This document shows, piece after piece, positions 46,068 through 56,700 of a DNA stretch of 64,000 nucleotides. The notes beneath the pieces were generated by a model that saw only the letters and a list, made by a program, of their open reading frames with translations, ran no database searches and was not told the origin of the DNA. The DNA comes from Legionella londiniensis (GTDB lineage: Bacteria; Pseudomonadota; Gammaproteobacteria; Legionellales; Legionellaceae). The translations under genes and the position numbers were made by a program. Location: the NCBI RefSeq assembly GCF_001467825.1, contig NZ_LNYK01000026.1:21385-85384 (forward strand), given 5' to 3'. Numbering within the stretch: position 1 is the stretch's first letter; each line of letters opens with the position of its first letter.

Positions 46068-47291
46068 TTATCTAGGGGCAATTGCATATTTATTTTGATA
46101 TTTGTCCATAAATCCCAGAACCACAAAGCCCAGGACTCCTATCAATAATGTAATTGGAATAACACTCATCCCATAAGAAAATGCGTGCTCTGCATTTGCA
46201 CCGCCAGAAGCGTTAATGACATAGCCTATGGTGCTATGAAAGGCATAGCCAAAACTCATGATAATTGTGTTGGCAACAGCTATGGTCAGTCCTGCGATAT
46301 TTTCTTCAACGTAAGTTGACGCTTTATAGATGGCAATAATTTGATAAGCACAACACACCCCAATTAGAATAAAATTTACGGCAATACTGCTTATCGAAAG
46401 CTTTCCTGCCACCAGCAGCGTGAAAATGATAAACATTGTGCTTGCTGCGGCAATAATGGTTCCTATGTAATATCCAGATTTTTCTGCAATAAGGCTTAAA
46501 GCCGACGACCCCAAACACATCCCGACAAATATTAATGAAGGAAAGTAACTGGCAGAAGCAGCATCGATACCATAAATGTGTTTTAAGAAAGCAGAACCCC
46601 ATACATCGGCAAAACCTTCTAAAGGGCCAACCATCATGCCAGCCGAGACACAAAGCAATAACACTTTTCTGTTTGTAAAGACGGCCTTTAAATCCGAGAG
46701 CACTGTGCTTTGGTGGTCAGACGGCATATCAGGGACAATGAAAAAGTTGATGCCTGCGAGCATCAATCCTATTGCAGCAAACACCAATACAACAGTTTGA
46801 TAGCCCCACAGATGAACCATATAATTCACAGGACCGCCCCCATAAATGGCGCCTATTAGGCCAATGGTTACGGAAAACCCCAACATCCTCGTAAAACGTT
46901 CTTCCCTGAAAAGCATGCGGATGATTTTGAACACGCCAAGGATAGCCGCAGAAGACCCGATGCCGATTAAGGCGCGTCCCATGACGGGGTATATCCAATT
47001 TTTGGCAAAGATAATGGGCATCAAACCAATAACCGTAAGCAAAATGCATACTGTCATGACTTTTCTGGGGCCAAGACGGTCAATCAAAATCCCAAGCGGT
47101 AAATGCATTAGGGAATAGCCAATATAATAAATCCCGGAAAATTGCCCAAAAACGGCGGGATCCATAGAGAATTGCTGCATGAGATCATTCAGCATAACAT
47201 TGGGCATAACCCTTAATATATACTGATAGGCATAGAAAATTGATGCCAGCAGCCAAATAAACCACACTACCCTTTTTGAATTGATCATCAT
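46068..47291 (-). CDS. Major facilitator superfamily transporter
   Basis: 407 residues with 12 predicted membrane helices and the loop-2 motif GILIDRLGPRK. The start WLLASIFYAYQYILRVMPNVML and the absence of a sugar signature resemble the MFS groups that Legionella uses for amino acids or nucleosides (Pht-like); this is suggestive only. A separate gene, with a 156-base gap to the start of the efflux operon. Confidence 0.85.
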   Translation of the reverse strand: MMINSKRVVWFIWLLASIFYAYQYILRVMPNVMLNDLMQQFSMDPAVFGQFSGIYYIGYSLMHLPLGILIDRLGPRKVMTVCILLTVIGLMPIIFAKNWIYPVMGRALIGIGSSAAILGVFKIIRMLFREERFTRMLGFSVTIGLIGAIYGGGPVNYMVHLWGYQTVVLVFAAIGLMLAGINFFIVPDMPSDHQSTVLSDLKAVFTNRKVLLLCVSAGMMVGPLEGFADVWGSAFLKHIYGIDAASASYFPSLIFVGMCLGSSALSLIAEKSGYYIGTIIAAASTMFIIFTLLVAGKLSISSIAVNFILIGVCCAYQIIAIYKASTYVEENIAGLTIAVANTIIMSFGYAFHSTIGYVINASGGANAEHAFSYGMSVIPITLLIGVLGFVVLGFMDKYQNKYAIAPR

Positions 47292-47580
47292 TTTTCCTAA
47301 TTAACAGGATGAAAAACCCGGTATTTGTTTCGACCTGGTTAGGCCCATGAAAAAATTGTCTGCAAGAAAAGAATATGCTCCGCCATCAGCGGAGAAGGAG
47401 AACGCCAGGGAGAGACGTATGGAAAAAAATTATGTCCTTTGAATGCATGGGATTACTCAACGCAAAAAATATGAAAAAAATTTTCTACAATGAATAATGC
47501 TGTCACAATCATCATGAGGCTGTCAACATCCGCTTTGGGAATTACTGGGAAATCAGCCCAAAATCGTGAGCGAATATTTC

Positions 47581-47604
47581 CCTGGTTGCTCTACAGCAAC
47601 CAGG
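47581..47604 (-). terminator. Hairpin after the small secreted protein gene, possible terminator
   Basis: Perfect 10-bp inverted repeat (47581-47590 with 47595-47604, loop CTAC), ten bases beyond the stop of the minus-strand gene at 47615. The minus-strand sequence after it is only weakly T-rich, so termination is possible rather than certain. The rest of 47292-47580 holds no gene that I can support. Confidence 0.45.
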
Positions 47605-47614
47605 ATTCAGGGCG

Positions 47615-47995
47615 TTATTTTTTTAACAAACAAATGAAATCATTTGGGAATACGACAGAAACACTGCTGCCAGGATGGCTTAATCTAACAGCGCCTGCTC
47701 TTAATTCACATTCCCCAATTGCTCCGCCATTTAAAATTCCATAACGGGTAGCTGAAATGACGTATGGATTATCAACACATGGCAATTTGTCTATAACATA
47801 AGGAGCGCTTCCGCCGCTTAACGTGACAGAACGGTTAACGCCAATATCATTGCTTGCGTTAAAAGCAACATTTTCATAGAGTTCAACTGGAGGAGATGCC
47901 ACGGCGACTTCAATGAAACAGGACTCTTCCGCATGCGCCGTCAAAACACTGCTTGCCAGTGCTATGGCTGCCATTTTTGCAATTTTGTTAATCAT
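47615..47995 (-). CDS. Small secreted protein of unknown function
   Basis: 126 residues with a signal peptide (MINKIAKMAAIALASSVLTAHA/EES) behind AAAAGGAATACTCT. The mature part is beta-rich with four cysteines (SCFIEV, LPCVD, GECELR, FICLLKK), which could form two disulfides in the periplasm or outside. No recognised family. Confidence 0.65.
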   Translation of the reverse strand: MINKIAKMAAIALASSVLTAHAEESCFIEVAVASPPVELYENVAFNASNDIGVNRSVTLSGGSAPYVIDKLPCVDNPYVISATRYGILNGGAIGECELRAGAVRLSHPGSSVSVVFPNDFICLLKK

Positions 47996-48268
47996 AGAGT
48001 ATTCCTTTTGACATTAATAGCCAAGCATACTCTATGCCAAAGACAGTTTATTTTCAAGCTAGAAAGAACAAAAAAATACCTTTTCTCACAATACCCGAAA
48101 TAATAGCTGCTGCGGTTCATGTTCTGAATGGCGACAAGAAAAACATTTAATTTATATTTTGGCTTCAAGGGTACCGGCACCTGATAGTTAAAATGAAAAA
48201 AACAGTTTGTTATACTGGCCGGCAAACAATGAAATGGAATTTATAATTTTCTTAATCAGCGGAATATT

Positions 48269-48793
48269 ATGGATATAAAAATGATACGGGTATTACTTGG
48301 ATTGGGCCTCATTATAATCAGCAATTTGCTCACCGCAAGCCCCGCGCCTCAATCAGCCTTGAGGCTAACCCCGTGCTTTAACATGAATGACATGAAACAG
48401 ATTGGCAAACAAATCCGTGAGCTTTTGCAGCAGGAATTTTGTGAAGATCAAGTTCATCCTAAAAAATTTGCTTTTTTCAGTCAAAACATACTGTCAGAGA
48501 TCATGACTGAATCCTTCCTTGGCGTTGCTCCGCCAGAAAACTGGCAGCAATCAACCAACGATATTATTGAAAACTGCATAGACAATCGAGACCTTTGTAA
48601 AAAAGAAGGCCGGAAAAAATTTGAAGCGTGCCTCAAGCCCAGAATTCCTTTGCTCCTGGTTCAATTCGGACCCTGGCTTGTTGAACATTGTCCACAATTG
48701 AATCAATCAGTAGTACAGCAATGGCCAAATAAAAAAGAAATTCTGAAAAACGTCATAGATGAGAGTAAAGCACAAAAAAATCCGGCCTTGTAA
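48269..48793 (+). CDS. Hypothetical exported protein, cysteine-containing
   Basis: 174 residues. A hydrophobic N-terminus (VLLGLGLIIISNLLTASPA) is a likely signal peptide. The mature part is helical with six cysteines (PCFNMND, EFCEDQ, ENCIDN, DLCKK, ACLKPR, EHCPQL), an even number compatible with disulfides. It precedes the methyltransferase gene of the polyketide locus by 65 bases in the same direction, but nothing links it functionally. Not recognised. Confidence 0.55.
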   Translation: MDIKMIRVLLGLGLIIISNLLTASPAPQSALRLTPCFNMNDMKQIGKQIRELLQQEFCEDQVHPKKFAFFSQNILSEIMTESFLGVAPPENWQQSTNDIIENCIDNRDLCKKEGRKKFEACLKPRIPLLLVQFGPWLVEHCPQLNQSVVQQWPNKKEILKNVIDESKAQKNPAL

Positions 48794-48858
48794 GAGCCTT
48801 GTTACAAATTGTTTGATGAATCAAAAAAGTGGACAATCGAGGCTAAAACAGCGTAAAT

Positions 48859-49656
48859 ATGAGGCGAATAAGCCAGATGAGGATTGGAGGCAACGTGTCA
48901 TGGGATCCTGAGCGTTATGTGCATGGAAATTATATTCAAAATAAAATCAATGAGGCATTTTGCAAACGTTTAAATTTCAGATTATTTGGAAATATCCTGG
49001 ATATTGGCTCTGGTGATGGATTATTCACTAAGTTATTGGCGGATAACCTAAAAAGCGGCCAAATACTTGGTATCGACAGCTCGGAACCTATGGTAAAACA
49101 TGCAAGGCAGCATTGGGCCCGGAAGAATCTTTCCTTTGAGGTACAGCGCATCGAAGAACTCAAGCATACTCAGCCGTTTGATTTTATTCTCTCTTTCTGG
49201 TGCTTGCACTGGACTCCTATTGAATTGTCCTTCCCTAATATTTACCAGGCTTTAAAACCTGGAGGTAAAATGTATGCCGTCTTTTCTTCATTCTCCGACA
49301 ACAGCATTTTGCAAACCTGGCGTGAGTTGGCCAAACAGAATCGTTACCGTGATCTGACGGATAAATATATCAACTCAACAAACGAACAGTATTTTTTGCG
49401 TGTGGTTAATATCCTGAGCCATTTGCCGTTTAAGCAAGTCAAATTAAATTTGGAAACCGCAAGCGTGCCTCTTCCAACCCTTGATCATTTTAAGAATTTG
49501 CTCTTGACGATGCCGTTCATGCATACCTTTCCGGCAGAAATCCTAAACGATCTTATTAGAGATATGCAAGAAGCGCTGCAAGTCATTTGTCAGCGTAAAT
49601 ACGCCGGTAAACTTTATTATGAAACCCGCCCTATTTTCCTGGAGGCTGTTAAGTGA
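48859..49656 (+). CDS. SAM-dependent methyltransferase, trans-aconitate-methyltransferase/BioC-like
   Basis: 265 residues. SAM motif I is ILDIGSGDGLFT, followed by GIDSSEPMV and the FILSFWCLHWTP catalytic-region segment typical of methyltransferase_11/Tam-type enzymes that esterify carboxylates or modify small molecules. It ends 21 bases before the dioxygenase start and is the first clear enzyme of the polyketide operon. A tailoring role (O-methylation or carboxyl methylation of the product) is inferred from position. The ATG at 48859 lacks a ribosome site; the ATG at 48877 is an alternative. Confidence 0.75.
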   Translation: MRRISQMRIGGNVSWDPERYVHGNYIQNKINEAFCKRLNFRLFGNILDIGSGDGLFTKLLADNLKSGQILGIDSSEPMVKHARQHWARKNLSFEVQRIEELKHTQPFDFILSFWCLHWTPIELSFPNIYQALKPGGKMYAVFSSFSDNSILQTWRELAKQNRYRDLTDKYINSTNEQYFLRVVNILSHLPFKQVKLNLETASVPLPTLDHFKNLLLTMPFMHTFPAEILNDLIRDMQEALQVICQRKYAGKLYYETRPIFLEAVK

Positions 49657-49677
49657 TTGCATTTTAAGGCGATAAGC

Positions 49678-50718
49678 ATGAAGTTAAATATCGTAACAGA
49701 GCCAAGCACCAATATACCTATGGTCACCGCTTCTTCTGAACGGGAGGCGCCCCCTGCATCTTTATTGGAACTATTAACCCTGTATCATGCCGAACTTATG
49801 GCTGAGCTCCACCAGAAAGGCGCTATTTTATTCAGGGGATTTGGCTGTCTTGATGCAGATCATTTCTCTCAAGCGGTAGAATTATGCGGGCTTGGCGAAA
49901 GATGCAGTACCAGAGACTATGATTTGCCAAGAACCTTGCTGGCGAATGATATATATACCTCGTGCGATCTGCCTTCCCACATCCCTTTACCACTTCACCA
50001 TGAAAAACCAAGATCGAAAAACCCGCCAACCCATATCTATTTTTGCTGCATTACTCCGCCAGCAAAAGGCGGCGGAACCATTTTTGCGAATGCTTTGGAT
50101 ATTTGGCTTAACATGCCGAGAGAAATTCAGAAAAAAATCATAAAGCACGGCGTCTTGTACCAGCAGTTTTTTCATGGGAAATCACTCAAGTATCATTGGC
50201 TAAAAAAGATTTTAGGCCAACACTGCGCCCAAGGCTGGCCTGATTATTTCGGCACAACGGATAAAACAACCGTAGAAAAAAGGCTCATGCAAGACGAGGT
50301 TACCTGGGAATGGGTCAACCCCTGCCATGATTTGATCCTCTCAAGCTATTTACCGGGGGTCTTGCACCATCCCTTGAGCAATCAGATGGCCTGGTTTAAC
50401 TCTTCTGCTTACCTGAATTACTACTCAAATATGATTTATAACGGCTTAAAAGCTTCACACTTTTGGAAATATGCAGCTTACCGCTATCTTATCTTGAAAG
50501 ATATGTTCCCTATAGTATGCCATTATGGTGATGGCCAAGCTTTTTCGCCTGGCGAGGTCAAAGAAATTAATCGGGTTATTGAGAATCATGCTTGTGTTTT
50601 AAATTGGCAAAAGGGAGATTTTATGATAGTGGATAACTTTACCTTTATGCATGGAAAAGAAGCTCATCAGGGCGAGCGGTTATTGTATTCTTGTATGACT
50701 GCATTGCATACACCATAA
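49678..50718 (+). CDS. TauD/SyrP-like Fe(II)/2-oxoglutarate-dependent oxygenase
   Basis: 346 residues from ATG 49678, chosen for its AAGGCG ribosome site over an upstream TTG. The iron facial triad is His107-x-Glu109 (PLHHEKPRS) and distal His325 (FMHGKEAHQG), with Arg334 to hold 2-oxoglutarate. The ligand spacing and the AILFRGF N-terminal block are those of the TauD/TfdA family, and such enzymes in natural-product operons (SyrP) hydroxylate carrier-bound amino or hydroxy acids. It lies 21 bases after the methyltransferase and 33 before the synthase. Glu instead of Asp in HxE is tolerated in SyrP-type members. Confidence 0.82.
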   Translation: MKLNIVTEPSTNIPMVTASSEREAPPASLLELLTLYHAELMAELHQKGAILFRGFGCLDADHFSQAVELCGLGERCSTRDYDLPRTLLANDIYTSCDLPSHIPLPLHHEKPRSKNPPTHIYFCCITPPAKGGGTIFANALDIWLNMPREIQKKIIKHGVLYQQFFHGKSLKYHWLKKILGQHCAQGWPDYFGTTDKTTVEKRLMQDEVTWEWVNPCHDLILSSYLPGVLHHPLSNQMAWFNSSAYLNYYSNMIYNGLKASHFWKYAAYRYLILKDMFPIVCHYGDGQAFSPGEVKEINRVIENHACVLNWQKGDFMIVDNFTFMHGKEAHQGERLLYSCMTALHTP

Positions 50719-50751
50719 AGTCTCACACCACACAATATTGTAGGAGCAGGC

Positions 50752-53700
50752 GTGGCCCACGAAAATCAAAGAAATCATATTGAAGGTATTCTCAATGAAC
50801 CCCTTGCCATCATCGGGATGAATTGCCAGTTCCCAGGAATCGATGCCGATGTTGAAGATGTGCAGGCATTTTATGAACTGTTGTTGAGTAGGCAGTCGCC
50901 AATTAAGGAAGTGCCAAGGAGCCGATGGGATATTGAAAAATATTATGATGCTGATAGAAAAAAGGCTGGTAAAATCATTAGCCGCCACGGAGGATTTTTA
51001 AATAATCCAGAGTTATTTGATGCCGCTTTTTTTAAGCTGTCATCCGCAGAAACAAAACAAATCGATCCCCAGCAGCGTTTATTTCTGGAAGTGTCCATTC
51101 GCGCTTTAAACCACGCCAACATCACTCTTGATTCATTAAAAGATACTAATACTGGGGTATATTGCGGAATTTCAACTCATGAATACAGCCAACTCAAGTA
51201 TAAAGACAATGTAAAATTTAATGCCTACACCCCTATAGGAATTGCTAACAGCGCTGCAGCAGGAAGACTGAGTCATGTATTAAATTTAAAAGGTCCAAGC
51301 ATGGCTGTTGACACGGGATGCTCTTCCTCCTTTTCCGCTCTTTATCTTGCAGCCACCGCGCTCAGGATCCACCAATGCAATATGGCGATTGTTGGGGGAG
51401 TTCATCTTAGTCTTTGTCCTGAAAGCTTTATGGGCTTAACCAAAGCAAACATGCTCTCCGCCTCGGGTAAATGCCGAAGCTTTGATGCCAAAGCAGACGG
51501 TTTTGTTCGCAGCGAAGGCTGCGGGGTGATTATTGTCAAACGGCTGCAGGACGCAATAGAGGCTGACGACAAGATCCATGCGGTTATTAAAAGTATTGTC
51601 ATGAACCAAAATGGCGACGGGACAGGCTTAATGGTGCCTGACATCGAAGCCCAGATCGCGATGCATCAAGCTGCATTGGCACAAGCGAACCTGGCTGCCG
51701 GCGACATTGATTACATTGAAACGCATGGAACCGGAACTGCTGTTGGCGATCCGGTGGAATTTCAGGCAATTCAATGCGTCCACCTGGGCCATCATCGCCA
51801 AGATAAGCCGCTGATTATAGGCGCATTAAAAAGTAACATCGGCCACACCATCTCTTCCTCCGGCATTGCCTCACTTATCAAAGCAGTTTGCGCCTTCAGA
51901 TATGAAACAATCGCGCCGAACTTGCACTACACAACACCCAATAACATGATTGAGCCAGACAGCATACCCGCGCTGATTGCAACTGAAAGTGTCCCCTTTC
52001 AGCACCATCCAGGGAAAAAAAGATACGCGCAAGTATCCAATTTCAGTTTCAGTGGAACCAATATCAGTGTTGTGATAGAGGAACCGCCCAAGCAGATAAA
52101 ACAATACCCTGAGGCAGAACATGGAAAGCCCTATTGTTTTGTGGCTTCTGCCCATAGCGAGCGTTCATTGCGGCAAATGCTGACAAACTATGTCCAATTT
52201 CTAAGGGAGTCGGCCGCAAGCCTTCATGATGTGTGCTGTACTTTAATCAATTGCCGCGATCATTATCAGTTCCGCCTGGCAATCATCGTCCGCGACAAGG
52301 AAACATTAATTAAACAAATTGAATCTGAAGAGTATGAAATAAAAAAAACCATCGTACACCATGAAAGCATAACCCTGGCAAATGATGCCCAACAAATTTA
52401 TGACGCTTATTTAAAAGGATTGAAGCCAAGGCTAAATCCAATTCAGTATCAAAAAATAGACTTGCCACTTTATTATTTTGACAGAAAACCTTATTGGCAT
52501 GAACCCAGAAACCGCGACGCTGACAGCCACTGGCTAAATAGCTTGTATTGTTCTTCCAAAGAAGGACAGATAGAAACCATCAAGGGAAAAATCGCACCCC
52601 TTATTCAGGAGATTGTCGAGAAAGAACCGATAGATGAACATCAAGACTTTGAATCATTGGGCTTTACCGAACCCTTGTTGGACGACCTTTATCAGGCGCT
52701 TTTGGGACTGTTCCCATCACGGCTCAAGATTCCAAATTCGCTGTTATCACCTTATTTAACTCTAGATAAGCTGGCGAGGCATTTGCAGCAAATCATCATG
52801 CCGCCCGCTGTCCATCGCCAACCTTCCATAAAGGTTCTGAATATCGAACCGATTGCCATTGTGGGCATGAGCTGCCGCCTGCCCCGGGCAGCGAATGTCG
52901 ACGAATTTTTATCCTTGCTGGTGCATGGCGAAAGCGGCATGGTCGATATTCCGCCGGAACGATGGGATAATGATCAATATTATGATCCTGATGCCAATGC
53001 ATTAGGCCGGCTTTATATCAAGCAACTGGGCTTAATTGATCATGTTAAAGCCTTTGACGCGGATTTCTTCAATATTTCCCCTCGCGAAGCCAAACTCATG
53101 GCTCCCCAATTACGGGTATTTATGGAGGAAAGCTATCACGCACTCGAAGATGCAAATTTACCCCTTGACATCATCAAGGACAGCAATACGGGAGTATTCG
53201 TTGGCGTTGGAACAAATGAATATCCAGGCGCCCTGGCAGCGCTTGGCGTCAGTTTAGAAGAATTAAATATCTACTTTGCGACAGGAAACGTTCTCAATGC
53301 CTTGGCGGGGCGCGTGGCCTATGCATTTGATTTTCATGGACCAATCCAGGCAATTGATACTGCCTGTTCATCTTCCATGACTGCCATTCATAATGCCTGC
53401 TTAAGTTTGCAGTCTGGCGAGTGCGATATGGCTCTTGCCGGCGGCGTCAATATCTTACTCACCCCCTATTCAAATATTACGCTGTCGAAAGCCAAAATGT
53501 TATCGCCTGAAAGCCGGTGCAAAACATTCAGCGAGGATGCCGACGGCTATGCCAGATCCGAAGGGTGCGGTGTGGTGGTATTAAAGCGTTTAAGTACGGC
53601 CATTCAAGATGAAGATGATATTCTCGCTATTATCAAGGGGTCTTCTATCAATAGTGATGGGAAAAGCGGCGGATTCACCGTTCCCAATGGGATTGCCCAA

Positions 53701-56700
53701 GAAGAAGTGATACGCAGTTCGCTTGCAAAATCAGGGCTATCTCCAAAAGATATCGATTATATTGAAACGCACGGCACGGGCACGCCGCTTGCTGATCCCA
53801 TAGAAGTCAACGCGTTAACCAGGATTTTCAGTGAACACCATAGCCCCGAGAAGCCGCTTTATATCAGCTCGGTAAAAACCAATATAGGCCATAGCGAAAG
53901 CGCTTCAGGTGTGGCAAGCCTCCTCAAGGCAGTGTTAAGCATAAAAACACAAAAAATTTTCAAGCATTTGAATTTCAAAAAGCTAAATCCCGCAATTGAA
54001 CTAAAAAATACCGCCATCCCATTGCAAACAATAGATTGGCATAAGCCTAATGGACCAAGATGCGCGGGCGTCAGTTCATTTGGGTTCAGCGGGGCAAATG
54101 CGCATATCATCCTGCAAGAAGCCCCCCGCAAAAAGCAAGAAGGCCGTACCTTGCCAAAAGAATCCCTATTGCTCATATCGGCAAAAAATAAAACCTCCCT
54201 TGAATTGCTGTTATCCAGTTATCAAACCTATTTATCCCTGACAGAACATGAGTTTGCCGATATCTGTTTTACTGCAGCAACCTGCCGGAGCCATTTTTTA
54301 TTCCGCGTGGTCATTAAAGCCAACTCGGCAAGAGAGGCCGCAGCCTTGATTGCTAAAAAGGAATATCAAATTCATCAAATTCAAAAGGAACAAGAGTTCT
54401 GCCAAAAACCAGGTACCTTGGAACAAATGCAGGTTGCATATCAGGAAGGCCATAAAGTAAATTGGCGAGAGTGTTATCAGTCACTGGGTTATCAATTTCT
54501 CAAGGTTAAATTGCCGCTATATGAGTTCACCCGTACAGAGCATTGGTATGGCCATAAAGATAAGTTGAAAGATGCGCTGCCTCCCAAAGATTGGTGTTTC
54601 CAATTGCAATGGGAACAGCAGGCATATGACAACACTCATCGTAAAACACAAGGCGGGCATTGGCTCCTGGTTGGCAACCCGCAAAAGGCTTCTGATTTTG
54701 GCAAGGAAGGGTTGCATATTCTCCAGGAAGAGGATGATTATTCATTCAATGCATTAGCCGGCATTATTTTTGCCGCGCCATTAGAAACTTGCCGCAACGA
54801 TATTCATTCCCAAAAGGAAATATTAAAAACGCTCCTCAACCTGATTAAAAAGATTAAAAAGCAAAACAGGAAAGAAGCTGATTTACGGCTGGTTGTGTTG
54901 ACCGCAAACGGCATACCGGAGCTTGCTGGGGATAATTTAAATTTAAGCCATAGCTCCCTTACCGGATTTTGCAAAACCCTTGCCCTGGAGTTGCCGCAAT
55001 ATTCCACCATTTTGATAGACTTGGAAAATCCTGACGATAAACAATATGCAGCACAAGTAGTTGCAGAAATTGAGCACAATCAGGGGGCGCATTATGAACA
55101 CCTGGTGGCGTATCGTAAGGGCAAACGCTATGTTCCGCGTTTAAAAAGAGTTGCGTTGGAAGACGGCAGGCGCTCGTTGCACAATGCTGGCCGTTACCTC
55201 ATTACCGGAGGCTCTGGAGGGCTTGGGCTCGTCACTGCACAAGCTTTGTTATCGGCTGGGGCAAAAGAGCTGATTCTTACTGCAAGGCATATAGACAAAC
55301 CCGAGATAAAAAAAGCGATTCAAAAAATTCAATCCTTTTATCCAGGCCGCACAGTCCGCATGGTCAGCCTGGATGTAACGGATAAGGAAGGGCTGCGCGC
55401 ATTTCTAGCAGAGATAAACGCAGATGGACTTCTCAAGGGAATTATTCATGCCGCCGGCGCTGCAGTTAAAGCGCCTTTGCTGGAGCATCGGGAGGAGGAT
55501 GTAGACTATGTATTTTCTGCCAAAGTCCAGGGCGGATGGAACCTGCATGAGCTAACTCAACACTGTGATCTGGATTTTTTTATCGTTTATTCGTCCATTG
55601 CTTCAGTATTTGGGAGCAACAAAGAATCAGTATACGGTGCTGCCAATGGCTTTCTGGATGCTTTGATTGCCGAAAGGCAACGCCTGGGCCTCGTCGGTAC
55701 CGCCATTCAATGGGGGCCATGGGGAGAAGTTGGCATGGCCCAGAACCGGTCTCGCAACCAAAACCTAAAAAAAGCCTTAATTGCTAACGACCAGGGCTAT
55801 ACGCTCATTAAGATGCTTCTCAATAGCCGGCTAAGCCATGCAGCCATTATTTCGCCGGACTACCTCAAATTCATGCTTGATTTTGTACCAAAGCCCAGGC
55901 CTCTTTTCCATGAGCATTTGGCAAAAGATCTGGCTGACAACATACCCGAAGTCAATCCACTGTTGTCACCGTGGCTAAGCAGTTATCTCCGAATTGATTC
56001 TGATAAACGCCTTAAGGCCTGCAAGGACATGCTGGGCAAGATTTGCAAAGAGATACTGGAGCTCGCGGATGCTGAAGATATTAATGAAGACACCGGCTTT
56101 TTTGAGCTTGGTTTTGATTCTTTGATGATAACGGAAATGGCAGCCCGGCTTAAGAAAGAGCTTGAGCCATACCTTAAGGTGACGGTGAGTATTGGCTTTG
56201 ATTATCCATCGATTGATAAATTAGCAAGATTCATAGAATCTGAGCTGAATCATCATTTGATTAAACAACAGGTTTCCAACTCTTCTGAGGCATGTGATGA
56301 TTCCATTGCTATTGTTGGCATGAGCTGCTCTTTGCCGAATGCGCCTGATGTGGCGGCATTTGAACGCCTGCTCGAACAAGGGCTAAGCGGCATTCAAGAT
56401 ATTCCTCTGGAACGTTGGGATAATCGCAAATACTATGATCCAAATATCAATGCGCCTCTGAAATCCTATGTAAACAAACTTGGATTGATAGAAAACATCA
56501 AATGTTTTGACGCCCATTTTTTTGGGATAAGCCCTCGTGAAGCCAAATTGATAGAGCCCCAACAACGGATTTTTTTGGAATGCTGTTATAAAGCCCTGGA
56601 AAATGCCAATTATCCTGCAAATGCATTGCGCGGCAGCCTGACAGGCGTATTCGCCGGTGTTGGTCCCAATGAATACTATGGCCTGCTCGAAAAAATGGGG

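Noticed and set aside
47992..48225. A 77-codon leftward frame upstream of the small secreted protein
   Set aside because: No ribosome site, unusual composition, no signal or domain; more likely the promoter region.
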